Positions 39,302-49,325 of a stretch of 52,043 nt of DNA are shown here, one piece after another (position 1 is the first letter of the stretch; each line of letters begins with the position of its first letter). The notes beneath the pieces are model-generated. The model did no database searches. It saw only the letters and a program-made list of their open reading frames with translations, and was not told the DNA's origin. A program made the position numbers and the translations under genes. Source of the DNA: Lachnospiraceae bacterium (GTDB taxonomy: Bacteria > Bacillota_A > Clostridia > Lachnospirales > Lachnospiraceae); assembly GCA_018365895.1 (NCBI GenBank), contig JAGZJD010000012.1:1-52043 (forward strand), written 5' to 3'.

Positions 39302-40726
39302 ATGCGAAGAGAAAAGAACTATGAAACAGCAGATTCCGGATTACATGAAGAATGTGGAGTATTCGGAGCATATGATTTTGATGGAGAGGATGTTTCATCT
39401 TCAATCTATTATGCGTTATTTGCGTTGCAGCATCGCGGACAGCAGTCTTGTGGAATTGCAGTGACAGATACAAAAGGAGTCTGTGGTGTACAGACGAAAA
39501 AAGGTATGGGACTTGTTAGTGAAGTGTTTCAAGAGGAGATGCTAGATGAACTATGTGGTAATCTTGGCGTAGGTCATGTACAGTATTCTGCAGATAAGGG
39601 ATCCAATGTGGCAAATGCCCAACCGCTCGTAATTAATTATGTAAAAGGAACATTGGCAATTTCCTATAACGGAAGTTTGGTCAATGCAGCTCAGTTAAAA
39701 CATGAACTGGAATATACAGGAGCAATTTTCCAGACGAGCAACGATTCAGAAGTGATTGCATATCACATCGCACGTGAACGTCTTCATGCAAAGACAGCAG
39801 AAGAAGCAGTTGCCCATGCGATGGACAAGATGCAAGGAGCTTATGCGCTGATTATTGCAAGTCCGCGCAAGATGATCGGTGTGCGCGATCCATACGGATT
39901 GAAACCGCTTTGTATCGGAAAAAGAGGAAATGCCTACTATCTGGCATCAGAAAGCTGCGCACTTTCTGCAATCGGAGCAGAGTTTGTTCGGGATGTAGAA
40001 CCGGGAGAGATTGTAACGATTATGAATGGTGAAATGTCTTCGAATAAAACAATGACAATTCCAAAAGAAAAGCAGGCTAGATGTATTTTTGAATACATTT
40101 ATTTTGCCAGACCAGATAGTACAATTGATGGAATGAATGTATATCATTCCCGAATTCTTGCCGGAAAAGCACTTGCAGAATGTTATCCAGTAGAAGCGGA
40201 TCTTGTTGTTGGCGTGCCGGACTCAGGAATTGCGGCTGCGAAAGGGTATGCAGAAGGTTCCGGAATTCCGTATGGTATTGCTTTCCATAAGAATAGTTAT
40301 GTTGGAAGAACATTTATTAAACCAAAACAAAGTCAGAGAGAATCCAGTGTAAAGATTAAACTGAATGTAATTGAAGAAGTTGTACGAGGAAAACGGATCG
40401 TTATGGTAGATGATTCTATTGTGCGAGGTACAACATGTGCCAATATCATCAAGATGTTAAAAGCAGCAGGGGCAAAGGAAGTACATGTAAGAATCAGCTC
40501 ACCACCGTTTTTATATCCTTGTTATTTCGGTACAGATGTGCCGTCCAATAAAGATCTGATTGCTCATACACATACGCAGGAAGAAATTCGTGAGTTGATC
40601 GGTGCAGATTCTCTTGGTTATATGAAAATTGAGAAGCTGCAGGAGACAGTTGGAGATATTTGTTTCTGTGATGCATGCTTTACAGGAAACTATCCAATGG
40701 AGATTCCAAAACAGGAGGAAGAATAA
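39302..40726 (+). CDS. purF: Amidophosphoribosyltransferase
   Basis: PurF starts purine synthesis by moving ammonia from glutamine onto PRPP. The 474-residue protein has a 17-residue propeptide ending HEE, after which C18 becomes the N-terminal nucleophile (CGVFGAYD). The PRPP loop is VMVDDSIVRGTT. Cysteines in ARCIFEYIYF, LYPCYF and CFCDACFTG match the [4Fe-4S] ligands of the B. subtilis enzyme, so it is the oxygen-sensitive iron-sulfur type. I chose the ATG at 39302, after AAGGAG. Confidence 0.96.
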   Translation: MRREKNYETADSGLHEECGVFGAYDFDGEDVSSSIYYALFALQHRGQQSCGIAVTDTKGVCGVQTKKGMGLVSEVFQEEMLDELCGNLGVGHVQYSADKGSNVANAQPLVINYVKGTLAISYNGSLVNAAQLKHELEYTGAIFQTSNDSEVIAYHIARERLHAKTAEEAVAHAMDKMQGAYALIIASPRKMIGVRDPYGLKPLCIGKRGNAYYLASESCALSAIGAEFVRDVEPGEIVTIMNGEMSSNKTMTIPKEKQARCIFEYIYFARPDSTIDGMNVYHSRILAGKALAECYPVEADLVVGVPDSGIAAAKGYAEGSGIPYGIAFHKNSYVGRTFIKPKQSQRESSVKIKLNVIEEVVRGKRIVMVDDSIVRGTTCANIIKMLKAAGAKEVHVRISSPPFLYPCYFGTDVPSNKDLIAHTHTQEEIRELIGADSLGYMKIEKLQETVGDICFCDACFTGNYPMEIPKQEEE

Positions 40727-42160
40727 TTGAGTCATAATAGATATCAGAGCCCACTATCAGAACGTTATGCAAGTCCGCAGATGCAGTATATTTTTTCACC
40801 GGATATGAAGTTTCGAACATGGAGAAGATTATGGATCGCACTTGCAGAAACAGAGAAAGAGCTGGGACTGCCAATTACGGAAGAGCAGATTGAAGAATTA
40901 AAGGTCCATGCGGAAGACATTAACTATGATGTGGCAAAAGAACGAGAGAAAATTGTACGTCATGATGTTATGTCTCATGTATATGCTTATGGACAGCAAT
41001 GTCCGAAAGCAAAGGGAATCATTCATCTTGGAGCAACATCTTGCTATGTAGGGGATAATACGGATATTATCATCATGGCAGAAGCTTTGAAGCTTGTAAA
41101 AAGTAAATTAATCAATGTGATTTCAGAACTGGCTAAGTTTGCGGATGAATATAAAGCACAGCCGACATTGGCATTCACACATTTTCAGCCGGCACAGCCT
41201 ACAACCGTTGGAAAACGTGCTACGCTCTGGTTGCAGGAATTCCTTATGGATCTGGAAGATTTGGAATATGTGCTTGGAAGCTTAAAACTGCTTGGCTCCA
41301 AAGGAACAACGGGAACACAGGCGAGCTTTAAGGAATTATTTGATGGAGATGAAGAAAAAATCAATCGGGTTGATTCGATGATTGCGAAGAAGATGGGATT
41401 TGCAAACTGCTATCCGGTATCCGGACAGACTTATTCACGAAAAGTAGATACGAGAGTACTGAATGTTTTAGCTGGAATTGCAGCGAGCGCACATAAAATG
41501 TCGAATGATATCCGACTTCTTCAGCATTTGAAGGAAGTAGAAGAACCTTTTGAAAAAACACAGATTGGATCATCTGCTATGGCATATAAGAGAAACCCAA
41601 TGCGCAGCGAACGTATTGCATCTTTGGCGAGATATGTTATGATCGATGCATTGAATCCGGCAATTACTTCTGCGACGCAGTGGTTTGAAAGAACACTGGA
41701 TGATTCTGCAAATAAGCGCCTCAGTGTACCGGAAGGATTTCTTGCGATTGATGGCATTCTTGATCTCTGCATGAATGTTGTGGATGGACTTGTTGTGTAT
41801 CCAAAAGTCATTGAGAAACGTTTGATGTCAGAACTGCCATTTATGGCGACAGAAAATATTATGATGGATGCGGTAAAAGCAGGAGGAGACCGTCAGGAAC
41901 TCCATGAGCGTATTCGTGAACTGTCTATGGAAGCAGGAAAGAACGTCAAAGAAAAAGGCCTGGATAATAACTTATTGGAATTAATTGCAGCAGATCCGGC
42001 ATTTAAATTATCTCTTGAAGATCTGAAAGCAGCAATGGAGCCGTCCAGATATACAGGACGTGCGAAAGAACAGGTAGAAATGTTCTTAAGTGAAGTGGTT
42101 TATCCAGTACTGGAAGTCAATAAAGATCTTCTTGGCATGACAGCAGAAATTAATGTCTAA
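40727..42160 (+). CDS. purB: Adenylosuccinate lyase
   Basis: PurB removes fumarate from SAICAR and from adenylosuccinate. The 477-residue protein has HLGATSCYVGDN, THFQPAQPTTVGKRA and the signature SSAMAYKRNPMRSE. It starts with TTG directly after the purF stop, with AGGAGGAAG at 40713-40721. It closes the purC-purF-purB unit and has its own terminator. Confidence 0.96.
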   Translation: MSHNRYQSPLSERYASPQMQYIFSPDMKFRTWRRLWIALAETEKELGLPITEEQIEELKVHAEDINYDVAKEREKIVRHDVMSHVYAYGQQCPKAKGIIHLGATSCYVGDNTDIIIMAEALKLVKSKLINVISELAKFADEYKAQPTLAFTHFQPAQPTTVGKRATLWLQEFLMDLEDLEYVLGSLKLLGSKGTTGTQASFKELFDGDEEKINRVDSMIAKKMGFANCYPVSGQTYSRKVDTRVLNVLAGIAASAHKMSNDIRLLQHLKEVEEPFEKTQIGSSAMAYKRNPMRSERIASLARYVMIDALNPAITSATQWFERTLDDSANKRLSVPEGFLAIDGILDLCMNVVDGLVVYPKVIEKRLMSELPFMATENIMMDAVKAGGDRQELHERIRELSMEAGKNVKEKGLDNNLLELIAADPAFKLSLEDLKAAMEPSRYTGRAKEQVEMFLSEVVYPVLEVNKDLLGMTAEINV

Positions 42161-42207
42161 CAAGTTGAGTTTTATATTTTATCAAAACAAACAATGTAAG
42201 GCAAAAG

Positions 42208-42239
42208 AAGAGATCAGATATAGAGTCTGGTCTCTTTTG
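42208..42239 (+). terminator. purB terminator
   Basis: AAGAGATCAGA (42208-42218) pairs with TCTGGTCTCTT (42226-42236) with one wobble, followed by TTTTG. Confidence 0.75.
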
Positions 42240-42534
42240 CAGTTTAGAAAACAGGTGTTTTTGTTGAATTTGTATATGTTAATAAAAATGCGCTTTAATT
42301 GATTAAAATGTATAGACGGAATATTTGCTAAAAAAAGTATAAAGAAATTGTGAAATAAGAATAAAAAAGTTTGTCTAAATAATATCAGTCTTTTTCTTTG
42401 GTAAAGAAAATGGGTAAAAATATACAAAAAAGTAAATGCAAAATCATTATTATTGAATAATATGCTTAAAAGTGCTATCATAAATGAGTACAATAATTTA
42501 TTTAGTTTATCAATAGGACAAAGGAGGGTGTTTT
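42240..42534 (+). promoter_or_regulatory. AT-rich leader of the symporter gene with a promoter
   Basis: This stretch holds no gene on either strand that I can support. TTGAAT (42453-42458), 17 bases and TATCAT (42476-42481) form a likely promoter 54 bases before the gene. I see no glycine riboswitch or other known RNA element here, in contrast to the grd leader. Confidence 0.5.
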
Positions 42535-43911
42535 ATGCAGCAACTAAATGAGTTTGTAGTATCAATTAATGACGCGTTAACAGGATATATCCTGATTATC
42601 GCACTGTTTGGAGCAGGTATCTGGTTCTCTTTCCGACTGAAGTTTATTCAGGTCAGAGGATTTGGAGAAGGAATGCGAAGAACGTTTGGAGGACTTTTTG
42701 GTAAGAAAGGCGAAGCTGGTAAGGATGGTATGTCTTCTTTCCAGGCGCTGGCAACAGCGATTGCCGCACAGGTAGGTACCGGTAATATCGCCGGTGCAGC
42801 AACGGCAATTGCGGTTGGCGGACCGGGTGCAATTTTCTGGATGTGGATTGCTGCATTCTTAGGTATGGCAACAATCTACTGCGAGGCTTTGATGGCTCAG
42901 AAGTATAAACAGGTGAGCAAAGACGGTACTGTAACCGGTGGTCCGGTGTACTATATCCGTGCAGCTTTCCCGAATGGCTTTGGTAAAGTTCTTGCAGCAA
43001 TTTTTGCAGTGTTGATCGTATTCGCACTTGGATTTATGGGAAATGCAGTGCAGTCTAACTCTATTGCGGCGTCATTCCACACGGCGTTTGGAATTCCACA
43101 GATTGCAACAGGAATTGTTGTGGCTGTAATGGCAGTATTTGTGTTTAGCGGTGGTATGAAACGTATTGCAAAAGTTACGGAAACAATCGTTCCGATTATG
43201 GCAGCTCTTTATATTGTAGGTGCATTGATCGTTATCATTGCTAATATCGAAGCTCTTCCGGGAGTAATCCGTGATATCTTTGTAGGAGCATTTAATCCGG
43301 CAGCAGTAGCCGGAGGTGCGATGGGCGCTACAATAAAGCTTGCGGTTCAGAAAGGTGTTGGACGTGGTTTATTCTCTAATGAAGCTGGTATGGGTTCCAC
43401 ACCACATGCACACGCAGTAGCGAAAGTAAATCATCCGGTAGAACAGGGATTCGTTGCCATGATTGGTGTATTTATTGATACATTTATCGTATTAAACTTA
43501 ACAGCATTTGTTATCCTGACAACAGGAAGCCGCGCAACAGGCTTGACAGGTGCAGAACTTTCGCAGTATGCATTTTCATCTTTATTTGGAAAAGCGGGAG
43601 ATATCTTTATTGCAATTTGTATGTTCTTCTTCGCGTTTTCAACAATTGTCGGATGGTATTTCTTTGGTGAGGCAAATATTCGTTATCTGTTTGGACCGAA
43701 AGCAATTAAGTTTTATATTCCATTAGTTTGCCTCTGTGTTGTAGCGGGTTCACTTGGTGAAGTTAATCTTGTTTGGAACATGGCAGACTGCTTTAACAGT
43801 ATGATGGTAGTACCAAATATCATTGGTCTTCTTGCTTTGAGCAAAGTAATTCAAAATGTACATAACGATTATTTTAAAACACATACATTAGGAAAAAAGA
43901 AAAATAAATAA
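42535..43911 (+). CDS. Alanine/glycine:sodium symporter (AGCS family)
   Basis: This membrane carrier imports alanine or glycine with sodium. The 458-residue protein has about eleven hydrophobic segments and the AGCS signatures ATAIAAQVGTGNIAGAATAI (about 78-97) and FSNEAGMGSTPHAHAVAK (about 281-298). RBS AAAGGAGGGTG precedes the ATG. Lying directly before the glycine riboswitch and glycine reductase genes, it most likely supplies glycine for them, which is an inference from place. Confidence 0.92.
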   Translation: MQQLNEFVVSINDALTGYILIIALFGAGIWFSFRLKFIQVRGFGEGMRRTFGGLFGKKGEAGKDGMSSFQALATAIAAQVGTGNIAGAATAIAVGGPGAIFWMWIAAFLGMATIYCEALMAQKYKQVSKDGTVTGGPVYYIRAAFPNGFGKVLAAIFAVLIVFALGFMGNAVQSNSIAASFHTAFGIPQIATGIVVAVMAVFVFSGGMKRIAKVTETIVPIMAALYIVGALIVIIANIEALPGVIRDIFVGAFNPAAVAGGAMGATIKLAVQKGVGRGLFSNEAGMGSTPHAHAVAKVNHPVEQGFVAMIGVFIDTFIVLNLTAFVILTTGSRATGLTGAELSQYAFSSLFGKAGDIFIAICMFFFAFSTIVGWYFFGEANIRYLFGPKAIKFYIPLVCLCVVAGSLGEVNLVWNMADCFNSMMVVPNIIGLLALSKVIQNVHNDYFKTHTLGKKKNK

Positions 43912-43962
43912 CGAAAAAACTCGAAAAAAACAAAAAAAGAACTAGCATTATTACGAAAACTG

Positions 43963-43971
43963 TGTTATAAT
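43963..43971 (+). promoter_or_regulatory. grd operon promoter (extended -10)
   Basis: TGTTATAAT is a perfect -10 with the TGN extension. The -35 at the right spacing (TAGCAT, 43943-43948) is poor, which extended -10 promoters tolerate. It lies about 75 bases before the riboswitch. Confidence 0.55.
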
Positions 43972-44038
43972 CAACTCAAGTCATAGAGAGAATGATTAAG
44001 GAAAATGTTTTTATAGAAAAATTAAATAGTAGGATGAA

Positions 44039-44123
44039 TTTTCCAGTGAGAGAGTCGTGAGACCGCCGAAGATGCAAACCAGATATAAGTTGGTGAAACT
44101 TTCAGGCAAAAGGAACCGGAAAA
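44039..44123 (+). promoter_or_regulatory. Glycine riboswitch aptamer
   Basis: The stretch has the conserved glycine aptamer core: GAGAG near 44048, GACCGCCGAAG and GCAAAC, then GAAACTTTCAGGCAAAAGGA before the closing strand. P1 is TTTTCC (44039-44044) with GGAAAA (44118-44123). Only one full aptamer is visible; many glycine riboswitches are tandem. A terminator follows, so glycine most likely turns on the reductase genes by preventing it. Confidence 0.88.
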
Positions 44124-44167
44124 GGACTACGTTCTGAATGAAGTTTTGAAATTCGAGACAAAGACAG

Positions 44168-44216
44168 AAAGGGGACTGCTTGGAGGCTCAGGGGCTATAA
44201 GTGGTTCCTTTTTTTA
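44168..44216 (+). terminator. Riboswitch-controlled terminator before grdX
   Basis: The segment 44168-44181 pairs with 44199-44211 with G-T pairs and one bulged A, followed by seven T. It ends 17 bases before grdX and is the expression platform of the glycine riboswitch. Confidence 0.75.
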
Positions 44217-44233
44217 CAACAGGTGGTTGAAAC

Positions 44234-44617
44234 ATGAAAAACAAGTTTATTATCATTACCAACAATCCGCTTGTCAAAGAAGAATTGGGTGGATTGTATA
44301 ATGTTGAGTATTTAGAAATCTCATATGAGGACATCCTCAGAACAGTGAGAGACAGAATTTATAAAGGGTATGAATTATTGACACATCCGTTATCAGGAAG
44401 TGTTAAACCGAATGAAACTCCGTACAAATCAATTATGATTTCGGAGGACATCAGAGGACTTGATATAAAACAGATGCGGATTATTGAATCTGCAATTCAG
44501 TCCTGCAAGAAGTTTCAGTTTAAGTCTGATCAATATGCGCCGCAAGTCTATGAAGATTTCCAGATAGTAGATTTGACACTTATTTCGAGTGCGCTTCCAT
44601 CAGCGACTGCATGGTAA
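44234..44617 (+). CDS. grdX: GrdX family protein
   Basis: GrdX is a small protein of unknown role found with glycine reductase genes. The 127-residue sequence starts with strand-rich KNKFIIITNNPLVKEEL and has DILRTVRDRIYKGYELLTHPLSGSVKPNETPYKS, typical of the family. RBS AGGTGG lies before the ATG. It is the first gene after the riboswitch terminator. A small GNRA-like hairpin (AGTAC-GAAA-GTACT, 44628-44641) follows it. Confidence 0.9.
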   Translation: MKNKFIIITNNPLVKEELGGLYNVEYLEISYEDILRTVRDRIYKGYELLTHPLSGSVKPNETPYKSIMISEDIRGLDIKQMRIIESAIQSCKKFQFKSDQYAPQVYEDFQIVDLTLISSALPSATAW

Positions 44618-44682
44618 AGGCTGTATGAGTACGAAAGTACTTTGGCAACATACACACATATTTTTATAAGGAGGGAATTACA

Positions 44683-45966
44683 GTGAGAAGACTAGAAGTA
44701 GGTCATATCTTCATTAAAGACATTCAGTTTGGATCAGAATCCAAAATCGTTGATGGTGTTCTTTATGTTGACGAAGAAGCTGTAAAGGCAGTTGTCCTTG
44801 AGGACGAAAAAATCAAAAGCGTAAAACTTGATATTGCAAGACCAGGAGAGAGCGTACGTATCACTCCGGTTAAAGACGTAATCGAACCACGTGTTAAAGT
44901 GGAAGGCCGTGGAGGAATTTTCCCGGGAGTTATCGCTAAAGTTGACACAGTTGGAGAAGGAAAAACATATGCATTAAAAGGCATGGCAGTTGTTACAGCT
45001 GGTAAGATCGTTGGTTTCCAGGAAGGTATCATCGATATGACAGGCCCGGGTGCACAGTACACACCATTCTCTAAATTAAACAACTTAGTAGTTGTTTGTG
45101 AACCTGTTGATGATATCAAACAGCATGATTACGAAGCAGCCGTAAGATTTGCAGGATTCAGAGTAGCATGCTACTTAGGTGAATTAGCTCGCGAACTTAC
45201 TCCAGACGAGACAAAAGTATATGAATCTTACGGAGTAATGGAAGGTAAAGAAAAATTCCCGAATCTTCCGAGAGTTGCTTATGTACAGATGTTACAGAGC
45301 CAGGGACTTCTTCATGACACATATGTATACGGCGTTGACGCTAAGAAAACATTATCTACAATCATGACAACAACAGAAAGCATGGACGGTGCAATCGTTT
45401 CAGGTAACTGTGTATCTGCTTGTGATAAAAACCCTACATATGTACATGAAAACAACCAGGTTGTTCAGGAATTATTTGAAAAACATGGTAAAGAAATCAA
45501 CTTTGTTTGCCATATCCTTACAAATGAGAACGTTTACCTTGCTGACAAACAGCGTTCATCTGACTGGACAGCAAAACTTTGCCGTTTCTTAGATTTAGAC
45601 GGTGTAATCGTATCTCAGGAAGGTTTCGGTAACCCGGATACTGACCTTATCATGAATACAAAGAAGATCGAAGCTGAAGGTGTTAAGACAGTTATCATCA
45701 CAGATGAGTATGCTGGACGTGACGGAAAATCTCAGTCACTTGCAGATGCTGATGCTGCTGCAGATGCTGTAGTAACAGGCGGAAATGCAAACCAGGTTAT
45801 CGTTCTTCCTAAACTTGATAAAGTAATCGGAACATTAGATTACGTTAACACTATCGCTGGTGGTAATGAACACAGTATACGCGAAGATGGAAGCATTGAA
45901 GTAGAGATTCAGGCAATCACAGGCGCTACAAACGAAACTGGATTTAGCTACTTAACAGCCAGATAG
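44683..45966 (+). CDS. grdE: Glycine reductase component B, proprotein GrdE
   Basis: GrdE is the proprotein of the two non-selenium chains of protein B, which activates glycine as a Schiff base. It is cut at a cysteine that becomes the pyruvoyl group. The 427-residue protein has that site at C243 (VSGNCVSACDKNP). The start is GTG at 44683, fixed by AAGGAGGG at 44669-44676. grdB follows 18 bases later. Codon use is strongly biased, like the glycolytic genes. Confidence 0.95.
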   Translation: MRRLEVGHIFIKDIQFGSESKIVDGVLYVDEEAVKAVVLEDEKIKSVKLDIARPGESVRITPVKDVIEPRVKVEGRGGIFPGVIAKVDTVGEGKTYALKGMAVVTAGKIVGFQEGIIDMTGPGAQYTPFSKLNNLVVVCEPVDDIKQHDYEAAVRFAGFRVACYLGELARELTPDETKVYESYGVMEGKEKFPNLPRVAYVQMLQSQGLLHDTYVYGVDAKKTLSTIMTTTESMDGAIVSGNCVSACDKNPTYVHENNQVVQELFEKHGKEINFVCHILTNENVYLADKQRSSDWTAKLCRFLDLDGVIVSQEGFGNPDTDLIMNTKKIEAEGVKTVIITDEYAGRDGKSQSLADADAAADAVVTGGNANQVIVLPKLDKVIGTLDYVNTIAGGNEHSIREDGSIEVEIQAITGATNETGFSYLTAR

Positions 45967-45984
45967 TGAAGGAGGAGAATTAGA

Positions 45985-47292
45985 ATGTTAAAAGCAGTAC
46001 ATTATATTAACCAGTTCTTCGCTAATATTGGTGGAGAAGAAAAAGCTGATTACCCGGTTGAAGTTCGCGTTGGCGAAGTAGTAGGACCTGGTTTAGCTTT
46101 AAAACAGGGTCTGGAAGGTGAAGTAGAAATCGTTGCTACTATCATCTGCGGTGACTCTTACTTCAATGAAAATCTTGAAGCAGCTAAAGCTGAAATCCTT
46201 GCAGCTGTAAAAGAACAGAATCCAGATGTATTCATCGCTGGACCGGCTTTCAACGCTGGACGTTACGGTGTGGCTTGTGGAACAATCTGTGACGCTGTTC
46301 AGGAAGAATTAGGAATTCCGGCAGTTACAGGTATGTACGTAGAGAACCCGGGTGCTGATATGTTCAAACAGAAAGTTTACACAGTACCTACAAAGAACAG
46401 TGCAGCTGGTATGAGAGATGCTATGAAGAAACTTGTTCCATTAGCATTAAAACTTGCTAAGAAAGAGCCAATCGGTGCTTCTTGCCAGGACAACTATATG
46501 CCAAACGGTGTTCGTGTGAACTTCTTTGAAAAAGAAACAGGTTCTAAACGTGCTGTTGATATGCTTATGAAGAAATTGGCTGGTAAACCATTCGAAACAG
46601 AGTATCCAATGCCAAGTTTCGACCGTGTTGCTCCGCAGCCGGCTATCAAAGATATGTCTAAAGCTACAATCGCTTTAGTTACATCTGGTGGTATCGTTCC
46701 GAAAGGAAATCCAGATCATATTGAAGCATCTAATGCATCTCACTACGGTGAATATGACATTACAGGTGTTATGGACTTAACAGAAGAAACATATGAGACA
46801 GCTCATGGTGGATACGATCCAGTATACGCTAATGAAGATGCAGACCGCGTTCTTCCGGTTGACGTTCTTCGTCAGTTCGAGAAAGAAGGCAAAATCGGTA
46901 AGTTACATAACAAATTCTACACAACAGTTGGTAACGGTACAGCTGTAAAATCTTCTTTAGCATTTGCTGAAGAATTTTCACAGAAACTGATCGCTGATGG
47001 AGTAGATGCAGTTATCTTAACTTCTACTTGAGGTACTTGTACACGTTGCGGTGCAACGATGGTAAAAGGTATCGAAGCAGCTGGAATCCCGGTTGTTCAT
47101 ATTTGTACAGTAACACCTATTTCAATGACAGTTGGAGCTAACAGAATCGTTCCTGCTATTGCTATTCCGCATCCACTTGGAAATCCGGCTCTGGATAAAG
47201 ATGAAGAATACAAACTGCGTGAAGGAATCGTAGAAAAAGCTCTTAACGCACTGTGCACAGAAGTTGAAGATCAGACGATCTTTGATAAATAA
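45985..47292 (+). CDS. grdB: Glycine reductase component B selenoprotein GrdB (Sec at 349)
   Basis: GrdB is the selenoprotein chain of protein B; its selenol takes the carboxymethyl group from glycine and hands it to GrdA. The reading frame contains TGA at 47029-47031, read as selenocysteine 349 in the conserved context TST-U-GTCTRCG. Frame, codon bias and homology continue without break on both sides, giving 435 residues. A stem (CGTTGC 47044-47049 with GCAACG 47053-47058) lies 12 bases after the TGA, where a bacterial SECIS is expected. A standard annotation would split this gene in two. Confidence 0.95.
47030..47062 (+). promoter_or_regulatory. Candidate SECIS element of grdB
   Basis: Directly after the UGA, a 6-bp stem with loop GGT (47044-47058) sits at the usual distance for the RNA element that binds SelB. 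The loop G fits the bacterial pattern. Confidence 0.6.
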
Positions 47293-47329
47293 TAAATGCT
47301 AATGCATTAAGAAAGAAGGAGAAAACGTT

Positions 47330-48307
47330 ATGAGCAAACTTTATGACGTTGTTGTCCTGGGTGCAGGTCCTGCTGGTTTAGCAGCAGGACTGTATGCAGG
47401 AAGATCACGCCTTTCTACAGTAATCGTAGAAAAAGGTAAAGACGGTGGACAGATCGCTATTACAGATGAGATCGAGAACTATCCTGGACAGACAGTAGAA
47501 GGTGAAAGCGGACCTTCACTCATCGCTAGAATGACAGAACAGGCTGCTAAATTCGGCTGTGACAGAGTTGCTGCTACAGTTGAAAAAGTTGTTCTTGAAG
47601 GCGATGTAAAAAAAGTTATCACAAGTAAAGGTGAAGAAATCTGCGGTAAGACAATTATTCTTGCTACAGGTGCTCACTCAAGACCGATTGGATGTAAAAA
47701 CGAGAAAGAATTCATCGGTAGAGGTGTTTCTTACTGTGCTACATGCGATGCTAACTTCTTCGAAGACTTTGAAGTTTTCGTAGTAGGTGGCGGAGACTCA
47801 GCAGTAGAGGAAGCTATGTACCTTACAAAATTCGCTCGTAAAGTTACAATCATTCACAGACGTGACGAATTACGTGCTGCAAAATCCATTCAGGAGAAGG
47901 CATTCAAGATGAATGACAATGGCAATGGAAAACTTCACTTTATGTGGGATTCTGTTGTTGAAGAAGTTGGCAGTGCTGACGGAGAAGATGGTCTTCTTAA
48001 CAGAATGATCGTTAAGAATGTTAAAACTGGTGAAACAACAACAGTTGAAGCTGATGAAGAAGATGGATTATTCGGAGTATTCGGATTCATCGGTACAATT
48101 CCTAACACAGACGTATTTAAAGATACTGCACTTGAGATGGATGAACGTGGATACATCATTACAGATGAAAACATGAAAACAAATATCCCAGGTGTATACT
48201 CAGCAGGTGATGTTCGTGTGAAATCACTTCGCCAGGTTGTTACAGCAGCAGCTGATGGTGCTATCGCAGCAACACAGTGCGAGAAATATCTTGGTGAACT
48301 TGAGTAA
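47330..48307 (+). CDS. trxB: Thioredoxin reductase
   Basis: TrxB reduces thioredoxin from a pyridine nucleotide with FAD. The 325-residue protein has the FAD loop GAGPAGLAAG (11-20), the redox pair C136-A-T-C139 and a second nucleotide loop VGGGDSAVEEA. RBS AAGGAGAAA. It lies between grdB and trxA and is dedicated to supplying glycine reductase with electrons, judging by place. Confidence 0.95.
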   Translation: MSKLYDVVVLGAGPAGLAAGLYAGRSRLSTVIVEKGKDGGQIAITDEIENYPGQTVEGESGPSLIARMTEQAAKFGCDRVAATVEKVVLEGDVKKVITSKGEEICGKTIILATGAHSRPIGCKNEKEFIGRGVSYCATCDANFFEDFEVFVVGGGDSAVEEAMYLTKFARKVTIIHRRDELRAAKSIQEKAFKMNDNGNGKLHFMWDSVVEEVGSADGEDGLLNRMIVKNVKTGETTTVEADEEDGLFGVFGFIGTIPNTDVFKDTALEMDERGYIITDENMKTNIPGVYSAGDVRVKSLRQVVTAAADGAIAATQCEKYLGELE

Positions 48308-48379
48308 CAATTGACTAAGTTGATAATCTATGTTATCATGGATTACAGATAAAAAAGTCTGAAAAGGAGGTTGAACGAA

Positions 48380-48700
48380 ATGCTGGAATTAACAAAAGAC
48401 AACTTCAAAGAAGAAGTTTTAGAAGCAGAAGGCTACATTTTAGTTGATTACTTTGGAGATGGATGTGTTCCATGTCAGGCTTTAATGCCACATGTACACG
48501 GCTTTGAAGAAGTTTATGGTGATAAAATTAAATTTACATCATTAAACACAACTAAAGCTCGTCGTCTTGCTATTGGCCAGAAGATCTTAGGTCTTCCTGT
48601 TATTGCTATCTACAAAGATGGAGAGAAAGTTGACGAATGTGTGAAAGAAGACGCTACTCCAGAAAATGTAGAAGCAATGATTAAGAAATACTACGCTTAA
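48380..48700 (+). CDS. trxA: Thioredoxin (glycine reductase-associated)
   Basis: The 106-residue thioredoxin has the active site C29-V-P-C32 (GDGCVPC) in place of the usual WCGPC, as in other thioredoxins linked to glycine reductase. It would reduce the selenenyl sulfide left on GrdA after each turnover. I chose the ATG at 48380, which is 9 bases from AAGGAGG (48364-48370); an in-frame TTG at 48371 abuts that site. Confidence 0.94.
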   Translation: MLELTKDNFKEEVLEAEGYILVDYFGDGCVPCQALMPHVHGFEEVYGDKIKFTSLNTTKARRLAIGQKILGLPVIAIYKDGEKVDECVKEDATPENVEAMIKKYYA

Positions 48701-48802
48701 TCAGTAGCACTACATTATTTATTGCAAGCGCGTATAAACCAACAGGTTTTACGAATAAATTTAGGGAAAAAACAAGCAAAATAAAATGAGGAGGAATTTG
48801 AA

Positions 48803-49276
48803 ATGGCAATTTTAGATGGAAAAAAAGTCATTATCATTGGCGACCGTGACGGCGTTCCGGGACCAGCTATCGCAGAATGTGCTAAAACAGCTGGCGCTGA
48901 AGTGATTTATTCAGCAACAGAATGCTTCGTCTGAACAAGCGCAGGCGCAATGGATTTAGAGAATCAGAAAAGGGTTAAAGATTTCGCTGACGAATACGGC
49001 GCAGAAAATATCGTTGTATTATTAGGTGCAGCAGAAGGCGAAGGCTCAGGCCTTGCAGCTGAGACTGTAACAGCAGGTGACCCAACATTCGCTGGTCCAT
49101 TGACAGGAGTCCAGTTAGGACTTACGGTATTCCACGTATGTGAAGAAGAAGTTAAAGCAGAATTTGATCCAGCTGTTTATGACGAACAGGTTGGTATGAT
49201 GGAAATGGTATTAGACGTTGACGATATTGCAAGTGAAATGTCTTCTATCCGTGAAGAATTTTGTAAATATTTATAA
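48803..49276 (+). CDS. grdA: Glycine reductase selenoprotein A, GrdA (Sec at 44)
   Basis: GrdA is the small selenoprotein that carries the carboxymethyl group from protein B to protein C. TGA at 48932-48934 is selenocysteine 44 in the invariant context [13 protein letters not shown]. The frame then continues to 49276, giving 157 residues, the normal size. RBS GAGGAGGAA precedes the ATG. The stem after the UGA is less obvious than in grdB (GCG and CGC halves at 48939-48948). Confidence 0.95.
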
Positions 49277-49289
49277 GATTAATTAGTGG

Positions 49290-49325
49290 GGTGATGAGGT
49301 AGCATGCTACCCCATCACCTTTATT
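49290..49325 (+). terminator. Strong hairpin between grdA and grdC
   Basis: GGTGATG (49290-49296) with CATCACC (49313-49319) and GGTAGC (49298-49303) with GCTACC (49306-49311) form one long stem with a single mismatch. Only a short T stretch (TTTATT) follows, so it is either a leaky terminator or an mRNA stabiliser. Confidence 0.75.

Noticed and set aside
42161..42534. Glycine riboswitch before the alanine/glycine symporter
   Set aside because: None of the conserved aptamer segments are present; only a terminator and an AT-rich promoter region are visible.
47029..47292. grdB as a broken gene plus a separate 77-residue ORF
   Set aside because: The TGA is at the invariant selenocysteine site and both halves are homologous and in frame.
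48803..48950. grdA as a pseudogene with an early stop
   Set aside because: The TGA is Sec44 in CFV-U-TSAGAMD, and the rest of the frame is intact.
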